From contig JAEWCI010000460.1 in assembly GCA_023390705.1 (NCBI GenBank), forward strand, positions 1-9,136: 9,136 bases of DNA, written 5' to 3'. How positions within the stretch are numbered: position 1 is the first letter of the stretch; every line of letters starts with the position of its first letter. The stretch is from Pseudomonadota bacterium. Lineage in GTDB: Bacteria; Pseudomonadota; Alphaproteobacteria; Acetobacterales; Acetobacteraceae. The notes beneath the pieces were generated by a model. That model was not told the origin of the DNA and did no database searches. It saw only the letters and a list, made by a program, of their open reading frames with translations. Below are positions 4,461 through 9,136 of the stretch, one piece after another. A program made the position numbers and the translations under genes.

Positions 4461-5896
4461 GGCCTGGGCTCCGCCCTGAAGTCCCCCTGGTGGCCGGTGG
4501 TGCCCACCGCCGGGGCCGGGGTGATGCCGGCGGTGCGGATCGGCGGCTCCGCCTCCGCCCCCGCCTCGTGCGGCGCGGGTGCTTGGGCGAAGAGGTGCAG
4601 GATGTACCAGATGCCGGCGCCGAAGACGACGCAATAGACCACGACGAAGGCGGCCAGCGAGGTCGCCACCGCCGGCGCCGCGACGGGCGAGACGCTGTCC
4701 GCGGTGCGCATCAGCCCATAGACGGTGAAGGGCTGCCGCCCGGCTTCGGTGGTGATCCAGCCGAAGGTGACGGCGATGAGGCCGCTCGGCCCCATCGCCA
4801 CCGCCCAGCGCAGGAACCAGGGCGTGACGTAGAGCCGGCGCCGCCAGCGCAACCAGAGGGAGACGAGGCCGAGCGCGATCATCAGCAGCCCCAGCCCGAC
4901 CATGATGCGGAAGGACCAGAAGACCAGCGGCACGTTGGTGGGGCGCTGGTCGCGCGGGAAGTCCTTCAGCCCCGGCACCTCGCCGTCCCATTCATGGCGC
5001 AGGATCAGGCTGCCGAGGCGCGGGATGCCCACGGCCAGCCGGGTCTCCTCGCGCTCCATGTCCGGCATGCCGAACAGGATCAGCGGCGCGCCGCGCTGCG
5101 TCTCCCAATGGCCCTCCATCGCCGCCACCTTCTGCGGCTGGTAGTGCAGCGCCCAGAGCCCCTGGAGGTCGCCGAACACCGCCTGGGCCGGCGCCACGAT
5201 GGCCGCCATCCACATCGCCATGGAGAACATCAGCCGCGCCCGTTCATTGCCGCGGTCGCGCAGCAGGTGGAAGGCGCCCACCGCGCCGACGATCAGCGCG
5301 GTGGTCAGGAAGGCGCCGGTGATGGTGTGCAGGTAGCGGAAGGGGAAGGACGGGTTGAAGACGATCGCCCACCAGTCCTCCGGCAGGAAGCGGCCGTCCG
5401 GGCCGATGGAATGGCCCGCCGGCGTCTGCATCCAGGAATTCGCCGAGAGGATCCAGAAGCCGGAGATCAGCGTGCCGACCGCGACCAGGCAGGTGGCGAG
5501 GAAATGCAGCCCCTTGCCCACCCGCCCCAGGCCGAACAGCATCACGCCGAGGAAGCCGGCTTCCAGGAAGAAGGCGGTCAGCACCTCATAGCCCAGCAGC
5601 GGGCCCAGCACCGGCCCGGTGCGGTCCGCGAAGGGCGCCCAGTTGGTGCCGAACTGGTAGGACATGACGATGCCGGAAACCACGCCCATGGCGAAGGCCA
5701 CGGCGAAGACCCGCAGCCAGTAGCGGAACAGGTCCAGATAGGCCGCGCGCCCCGTGCGCAGCCACAGCGCTTCCAGCACCGCCAGGTAGCTCGCCAGGCC
5801 GATGGTGAAGGCGGGGAACAGGAAATGGAAGGTGACGGTGAAGGCGAACTGGATGCGCGCGAGCGTCAGCGCATCCGGGAAGGCATCGGCCAGCAT
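4457..5896 (-). CDS. cydA: Cytochrome bd-type quinol oxidase subunit I, short Q-loop (CioA type)
   Basis: A 479-residue haem-carrying subunit with about nine membrane helices. Haem and proton-path residues are in place: H24 in FTVTFHFLFP (counterpart of E. coli H19), E104 and E112 in GYEVLTAFFLEAGF (E99, E107), H190 in YLHTITGAF (H186), and R330/M332 in FWSFRIMVGLG (R391, M393). The quinol-binding loop begins KVAAMEGHWET (256-266), with K256 and E261 matching E. coli K252 and E257. The loop is short, so this is the CioA class known in Pseudomonas as the cyanide-insensitive oxidase. The conserved C-terminal signature reads EAGRQPFTVYGLMRTADSVS (384-403), with F390 where I would expect W in many homologues. 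The last 40 residues form an Ala/Pro-rich tail of no clear function. The start ATG at 5896 has a GGGGGG ribosome binding site 7 nt upstream. An OmpA-like gene ends 24 nt before it. Confidence 0.95.
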   Translation of the reverse strand: MLADAFPDALTLARIQFAFTVTFHFLFPAFTIGLASYLAVLEALWLRTGRAAYLDLFRYWLRVFAVAFAMGVVSGIVMSYQFGTNWAPFADRTGPVLGPLLGYEVLTAFFLEAGFLGVMLFGLGRVGKGLHFLATCLVAVGTLISGFWILSANSWMQTPAGHSIGPDGRFLPEDWWAIVFNPSFPFRYLHTITGAFLTTALIVGAVGAFHLLRDRGNERARLMFSMAMWMAAIVAPAQAVFGDLQGLWALHYQPQKVAAMEGHWETQRGAPLILFGMPDMEREETRLAVGIPRLGSLILRHEWDGEVPGLKDFPRDQRPTNVPLVFWSFRIMVGLGLLMIALGLVSLWLRWRRRLYVTPWFLRWAVAMGPSGLIAVTFGWITTEAGRQPFTVYGLMRTADSVSPVAAPAVATSLAAFVVVYCVVFGAGIWYILHLFAQAPAPHEAGAEAEPPIRTAGITPAPAVGTTGHQGDFRAEPRP

Positions 5897-5903
5897 GATC
5901 TGT

Positions 5904-5909
5904 CCCCCC
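5904..5909 (-). promoter_or_regulatory. Ribosome binding site of cydA
   Basis: Six G residues on the minus strand, 7 nt before the cydA ATG (5894-5896), within the 24-nt gap to the OmpA-like gene. The gap is too short for a full promoter unless it overlaps the upstream coding end, which favours co-transcription of the two genes. Confidence 0.5.
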
Positions 5910-5920
5910 AGCAGTGGTGG

Positions 5921-6502
5921 TCAGCGTTCCAGCAGCACCTCGACCCGCCGATTCTGCTGCCGGCCTTCCGGATTGTCACGCCCGTCCACCGTGTTGGGCG
6001 CCACCGGTTCGCTTTCGCCGCGGCCTTCCACCTCCATCGGCGGCAACCCGCTGCCATTCGCGGCCAGCCAGGCCTGCACCGCCTGCGCCCGGCGCTGCGA
6101 CAGGCCGCGGTTGTACTCGTCCGAGCCGATGGAATCGGTATGGCCGATGATGCGCACCGCGCGCGGCTTGCGCTGCTGGATGATCTGCGCGACGCGGCCC
6201 AGCGCCTCCGCCGCGGAGGGACGCAGGTCGGACTTGTCGAAATCGAACAGCACGTCGTTCTGCACCGTCAGCGTGGTGCCGCGCGGGGTTTCGCGTTCGA
6301 TCACCACATTGGCGCCGCTGATCTGGGCCTCGGCGCCACGGGGCATCTCCACGCGCCTGCCGTCCGGCGTCTCGACGATGGCGCCGCGCGGTTCAGGGGG
6401 CGGCACCGGCACGGTGACGGTGCCGGTGGCGCGTTCCTGCGCGGCGACGGGCAGGGCGCAGAACAGCAGGAGGCCGGGAAGCAGGCGACGCGGATGCGGC
6501 AT
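5921..6502 (-). CDS. OmpA-family peptidoglycan-binding protein
   Basis: A 193-residue secreted protein. The N-terminus MPHPRRLLPGLLLFCALPVAAQ is a signal peptide with a likely signal peptidase I site after A21. C15 lacks a proper lipobox, so lipidation is unlikely. Residues 22-75 are a Pro-rich, beta-prone linker. Residues about 80-192 are an OmpA C-terminal domain: VLFDFDKSDLRP (84-95), IIGHTDSIGSDEYNRGLSQR (118-137) and NRRVEVLL (184-191). D123 and R138 sit 15 residues apart, like the diaminopimelate-binding pair of OmpA, so the protein should bind peptidoglycan in the periplasm. No beta-barrel is present. The start is ATG 6502, with GGAAGG 8 nt upstream; the frame extends to a TTG at 6544 but that would place Cys-Arg-rich residues ahead of the signal peptide. 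It ends 24 nt before cydA and may share its transcript. Confidence 0.88.
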   Translation of the reverse strand: MPHPRRLLPGLLLFCALPVAAQERATGTVTVPVPPPEPRGAIVETPDGRRVEMPRGAEAQISGANVVIERETPRGTTLTVQNDVLFDFDKSDLRPSAAEALGRVAQIIQQRKPRAVRIIGHTDSIGSDEYNRGLSQRRAQAVQAWLAANGSGLPPMEVEGRGESEPVAPNTVDGRDNPEGRQQNRRVEVLLER

Positions 6503-6646
6503 GGGCGGAACCTTCCGGGTGGGTGGACACCAATGCCGGCACAACGCCGCACCCCGCCGATGGTCGAAGCCGGCGCGGGCCGGAACGCATCACATCCGGT
6601 CGGTTTGCCGCCAGGGGCGAAGATTCCGCCCTGCCATCAACCCCAG
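6503..6646. other. Gap between transporter operon and OmpA-like gene, no gene seen
   Basis: About 145 nt of GC-rich sequence that should contain the promoter of the OmpA-like gene and perhaps of the cyd operon, both read leftwards. I see no convincing -35/-10 pair, no full FNR-type TTGAT-N4-ATCAA site, and only short GC-rich inverted repeats. The GGAAGG ribosome binding site of the OmpA-like gene lies at 6511-6516. Confidence 0.4.
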
Positions 6647-6669
6647 GGCTTTCTCCGCCGGGGAAAGCC
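6647..6669 (-). terminator. Hairpin after the transporter ATPase gene, likely terminator
   Basis: GGCTTTC (6647-6653) and GAAAGCC (6663-6669) form a perfect 7-bp stem with a 9-nt loop, starting 2 nt after the TAG of the ATPase gene. On the minus strand the stem is followed by a G-rich, only mildly T-containing stretch (TGGGGTTGATGG), so it lacks a classical U-tract. It could be a weak intrinsic terminator or a 3'-end-stabilising hairpin. Its position at the end of a finished operon favours one of these. Confidence 0.5.
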
Positions 6670-6671
6670 GC

Positions 6672-7457
6672 CTAATGCCCGCGCAGGATCTGGCTGAGGA
6701 ACAGCTTCAGCCGGTCCGTCCGCGGATTCTCGAAGATCTCCTGCGGCGGGCCCTGCTCCACGATCTCGCCGCGGTCCATGAACACCACGCGGTCCGCCAC
6801 CTGGCGGGCGAAGCCCATTTCATGCGTCACCACGATCATGGTCATGCCGGTTTCGGCCAGGCCGACCATGGTGTCCAGCACCTCCTTGATCATCTCCGGG
6901 TCGAGCGCGCTGGTCGGCTCGTCGAACAGCATGATCTTCGGCTTCATGCACAGCGCCCGGGCGATGGCGACGCGCTGCTGCTGGCCGCCGGAAAGCTGGC
7001 CCGGATACTTCTTCGCCTGTTCCGGGATCTTCACCCGTTCCAGGTACTGCATGGCCAGCGCCTCGGCCTCGGCCTGCGGCATGTGGCGCACCCAGATGGG
7101 CGCCAGGGTGCAGTTCTCCAGCACCGTCAGGTGCGGGAACAGGTTGAAGCTCTGGAACACCATGCCGACCTCGCGGCGGACGGCGTCCAGCGCCTTCAGG
7201 TCGTCCGAAAGCTCGATGTCATCGACGATGATGCGGCCTTCCTGGTGCGTCTCCAGCCGGTTGATGCAGCGGATCATGGTGGACTTGCCGCTGCCGGAGG
7301 GGCCGCAGACAACCACCCTTTCGCCATGCGCGACGGAAAGCGAGACGTCGCGCAGCACGTGCAGCGCGCCGAACCACTTGTTGACCTTGTCGAGCAGGAT
7401 GGCGGGCGGGGCGTCGGTCCGGGCGGCGGAGGCGACGGCGTCCATGGTTGCGCTCAT
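6672..7457 (-). CDS. aapP: Polar amino-acid ABC transporter, ATP-binding protein (AapP/BztD type)
   Basis: A 261-residue nucleotide-binding subunit that powers amino-acid uptake from the inner face of the membrane. Motifs in order: Walker A GPSGSGKST (52-60), Q-loop Q102 in MVFQSFNLFPH, ABC signature LSGGQQQ (155-161), Walker B IMLFDE (175-180), D-loop SALD (183-186) and switch H212 in VVTHEMGF. FQSFNLFPHLTVLENCTLAP is typical of the GlnQ/AapP group of polar amino-acid transporters. The first 18 residues are an Ala-rich lead before the domain. ATG 7457 has GAAGGAA about 9 nt upstream; an in-frame ATG 12 nt later (7445) is a possible alternative start. The gene follows the permease by 16 nt and closes the operon. 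The symbol follows the Rhizobium Aap system; bztD would be equally apt, and substrate range (general L-amino acids or Glu/Asp/Gln/Asn) is not readable here. Confidence 0.93.
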   Translation of the reverse strand: MSATMDAVASAARTDAPPAILLDKVNKWFGALHVLRDVSLSVAHGERVVVCGPSGSGKSTMIRCINRLETHQEGRIIVDDIELSDDLKALDAVRREVGMVFQSFNLFPHLTVLENCTLAPIWVRHMPQAEAEALAMQYLERVKIPEQAKKYPGQLSGGQQQRVAIARALCMKPKIMLFDEPTSALDPEMIKEVLDTMVGLAETGMTMIVVTHEMGFARQVADRVVFMDRGEIVEQGPPQEIFENPRTDRLKLFLSQILRGH

Positions 7458-7473
7458 GGGGTCCGGTTCCTTC

Positions 7474-8775
7474 TCAGCGCCGCCGGTGGCGGTTCAGCTC
7501 CGCCTCCAGCTTCTGGCTGTATGTGGACATGGCGAAGCAGAAGACGAAGTAGATGGCGCCGACGGTGACATAGACCTCCACGCCGAAGCCCTGCCAGGCC
7601 GGTTCGATGATGGCGGTCTTGCCCGCGGTCAGCAGGTCGAAGATGCCGATGATCAGCACCAGCGAGGTGTCCTTGAAGAAGCCGATGAAGGTGTTGACCA
7701 GCGGCGGGATCACCAGCCGCAGCGCCTGCGGCAGCACGATCAGCCCGGTCTTCTGCCAGTAGGTGAGGCCGAGCGCGTCGGCCGCCTCGTACTGGCCGCG
7801 CGGCAGCGCCTGCAGCCCGCCGCGCACCACCTCTGCCAGATAGGCCCCGGCGAAGAGGGTGATGGCGATCTGCGCCCGCAGCAGCTTGTCGATGTTCATG
7901 CCTTCCGGCAGGAAGAGCGGGAACATCACGCTGGCCATGAACAGCAGCGAGATCAGCGGCACGCCGCGGATCAGCTCCACATACAGCACGCAGAGCGCCT
8001 TGATGGCCGGCAGGGTCGAACGGCGGCCCAGCGCCACCAGGATGGCCAGCGGGAAGGCCATGGCGAGGCCGAAGGTGGCGAGGATGAGGGTGATGACCAG
8101 CCCGCCCCAGCGTTCCTGCGGCACATGGGGAAGGCCGAGCAGGCCGCCCAGCGCCATGATGCCGAGGACGAGGTGCGGGGCCAGCCAGATCCGGTCCAGC
8201 CGCCCGATCGCCACGCCGCTGAGCAGCCCGCCCAGCACCGCGAGCAGGGCCAGGGACGACCAGGAGGAGACCAGCCAGCCGAGGCCCATCTCGCCGCCCC
8301 ACATCAGCACGCCGATGACCGTCAGCACCGCCACCCAGATCAGCGCCAGCTCCTTCCGCCAGAAGGCACGCATGGCGGAGACGATGTAGAGGCCGATGAA
8401 CAGCAGGATGCACAGCGCCGGGCGCCAGTGTTCCTCATACGGATAGGTGCCGAACAGGATGAAGCGGTGCTTCTCCGTGATCACGGCCCAGCAGGCGCCG
8501 GTGCCGTGCAATTCGCGGCATGCCTGGGTCTGGTTGTCCGGCACCGACCAGATGGCGTTGACGATGCCCCATTCGACGAAGCCGATGACCCAGCGGACCA
8601 CCAGGTAGAGCAGCGCCAGGGTGATGGCGGTGTTGAGCCAGGAGGAGAACAGGTTGGCCCGCAGCCAGCCCGGCAGGCCGATCTGGGCGAGCGGCGGGTT
8701 GCGCGGGGCGGAGGCCTCTCCGGGCACGCCGGCGACGGCGGTTTCCATCTGGATGCGCGTGGTGGTCTCGGCCAT
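7474..8775 (-). CDS. aapM: Polar amino-acid ABC transporter permease (AapM/BztC type)
   Basis: A 433-residue inner-membrane permease. Its first membrane segment (about 47-68) is followed by a periplasmic stretch containing two cysteines (C86, C95), then several extra helices (about 118-212), and finally the conserved HisM-type permease domain. That domain has YVELIRGVPLISLLFM (265-280) and the ATPase-contacting EAA loop QYEAADALGLTYWQKTGLIV (328-347), followed by LPQALRLVIPPLVN and FKDTSLVLIIG. The long N-terminal half with extra helices separates Aap/Bzt permeases from the roughly 220-residue HisM/GlnP type. GGAGAGG lies 6 nt before the ATG, and the preceding permease gene ends just 3 nt upstream, so the two should be translated together and form a heterodimeric channel. 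The last residues (LEAELNRHRRR) are a basic cytoplasmic tail. Confidence 0.93.
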   Translation of the reverse strand: MAETTTRIQMETAVAGVPGEASAPRNPPLAQIGLPGWLRANLFSSWLNTAITLALLYLVVRWVIGFVEWGIVNAIWSVPDNQTQACRELHGTGACWAVITEKHRFILFGTYPYEEHWRPALCILLFIGLYIVSAMRAFWRKELALIWVAVLTVIGVLMWGGEMGLGWLVSSWSSLALLAVLGGLLSGVAIGRLDRIWLAPHLVLGIMALGGLLGLPHVPQERWGGLVITLILATFGLAMAFPLAILVALGRRSTLPAIKALCVLYVELIRGVPLISLLFMASVMFPLFLPEGMNIDKLLRAQIAITLFAGAYLAEVVRGGLQALPRGQYEAADALGLTYWQKTGLIVLPQALRLVIPPLVNTFIGFFKDTSLVLIIGIFDLLTAGKTAIIEPAWQGFGVEVYVTVGAIYFVFCFAMSTYSQKLEAELNRHRRR

Positions 8776-8778
8776 GGC

Positions 8779-9136
8779 TCACCTCTCCACCAGCGCGATG
8801 CGCGCATTGTACCAGTTCATGAACAGGCTGATGGACAGGCTGATGGTCAGATAGACCAGCATGATGATGGCGATGCCCTCTATCGCCTGGCCGGTCTGGT
8901 TCAGCGTGGTGTTGGCGATGGAGACGATGTCCTGGTAGCCGATCGCCACCGCCAGCGAGCTGTTCTTGGTCAGGTTCAGGAACTGGCTGGTCAGCGGCGG
9001 CACGATAACGCGCAGCGCCTGCGGCAGCACGATCCGCTTCAGCACCGTGCCCGGCCGCAGCCCCAGCGCCTGCGCGGCTTCCCACTGGCCATGCGGCACC
9101 GCCAGGATGCCGGCGCGGACGATCTCCGCGATGAAG
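8779..9136 (-). CDS. aapQ: Polar amino-acid ABC transporter permease, C-terminal part (AapQ/BztB type)
   Basis: Partial gene, cut by the right edge: only the last 118 residues are in the window. Reading starts in FIAEIVRAGILAVPHGQWEA, which is the EAA loop of HisM-type permeases (GQWEAAQALGLRPGTVLKRI), and continues through LPQALRVIVPPLTSQFLNLT, KNSSLAVAIGYQDIV and a final helix LVYLTISLSISLFMNWYNAR. KNSSLAVAIGYQD is typical of the AapQ/BztB partner, whereas the next gene has KDTSLVLIIG, so the pair forms the usual Q-M heterodimer. The true start lies outside the window; an internal GTG at 9099 is not it, because the permease frame runs on without a break to position 9135. The TGA is separated from the next ATG by 3 nt. 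A periplasmic binding protein gene (aapJ/bztA) is expected further upstream. Confidence 0.9.
   Translation of the reverse strand, partial: FIAEIVRAGILAVPHGQWEAAQALGLRPGTVLKRIVLPQALRVIVPPLTSQFLNLTKNSSLAVAIGYQDIVSIANTTLNQTGQAIEGIAIIMLVYLTISLSISLFMNWYNARIALVER

Noticed and set aside
4461..4991. N-terminal extension of cydB by 177 codons
   Set aside because: The extension lies within cydA in another frame; the family N-terminus begins at MSAETIATIW with an ATGA overlap and a GGAG site.
6503..6544. Longer start (TTG at 6544) for the OmpA-like protein
   Set aside because: It would put 14 residues (MCRHWCPPTRKVPP) before a normal signal peptide, whereas ATG 6502 has a GGAAGG 8 nt upstream and starts the signal peptide directly.
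4490..6697. Long + strand open frame of 735 codons opposite cydA and the OmpA-like gene
   Set aside because: It is antisense to two clearly identified genes, its translation is a Gln/Arg/His/Gly-rich run with no domain, and long antisense frames are expected in DNA of this GC content.
5802..7568. + strand open frame of 588 codons opposite cydA start, OmpA-like gene and the transporter ATPase
   Set aside because: Crosses three genes and an intergenic gap on the other strand; no recognisable domain in its translation.
1..9136. CRISPR array, tRNA, rRNA, insertion sequence or phage genes
   Set aside because: No spaced direct repeats, tRNA-like cloverleaf, transposase motifs or terminal inverted repeats were seen in reading both strands.

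Overview
The window looks like chromosomal DNA of a high-GC alphaproteobacterium, most likely an acetic-acid-bacterium relative of the Roseomonas type (Acetobacteraceae). This rests on GC near 70% in most of the window, a DUF4170 gene (an alphaproteobacterial family), an Aap/Bzt-type amino-acid transporter and a CioAB-type bd oxidase. The taxonomic call is inference; no rRNA or marker gene is present.

Left part, + strand (1-2489): a tight aromatic amino-acid operon. The C-terminus of an unfinished upstream gene (possibly chorismate mutase) is followed 2 nt later by a HisC-family aminotransferase, which overlaps a prephenate/arogenate dehydrogenase by 8 nt. Together they would make tyrosine (and transaminate phenylalanine precursors). 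After a 138-nt gap rich in complementary segments comes a small DUF4170 gene.

Middle (about 2490-3320, + strand): a markedly AT-richer patch with one gene of 218 codons. The protein has the R-x5-H signature and layout of an AbiU2-like HEPN protein, a family linked to abortive infection and RNA cleavage. It has a dyad symmetry upstream, no visible partner gene, and looks horizontally acquired. This is the accessory locus of the window.

Centre-right, - strand (6502 down to 3325): an OmpA-like periplasmic/outer-membrane protein gene ends 24 nt before cydA. cydA, cydB and a 33-residue DUF2474 gene overlap one another by 4 and 1 nt. cydAB encodes a cytochrome bd quinol oxidase with a short Q-loop (cyanide-insensitive oxidase type), and the DUF2474 peptide is its probable small membrane partner. 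The operon converges on the HEPN gene with only 47 nt between stop codons and no clear terminator.

Right end, - strand (9136 down to 6672): three genes of a polar amino-acid ABC transporter, in the order permease (partial, AapQ-like), permease (AapM-like), ATPase (AapP-like), followed by a hairpin just after the ATPase stop. The periplasmic binding protein gene would lie beyond the right edge.

Most of the window is ordinary core metabolism. The parts worth a second look are the HEPN gene with its upstream dyad, and the possible pseudoknotted leader of the DUF4170 gene.
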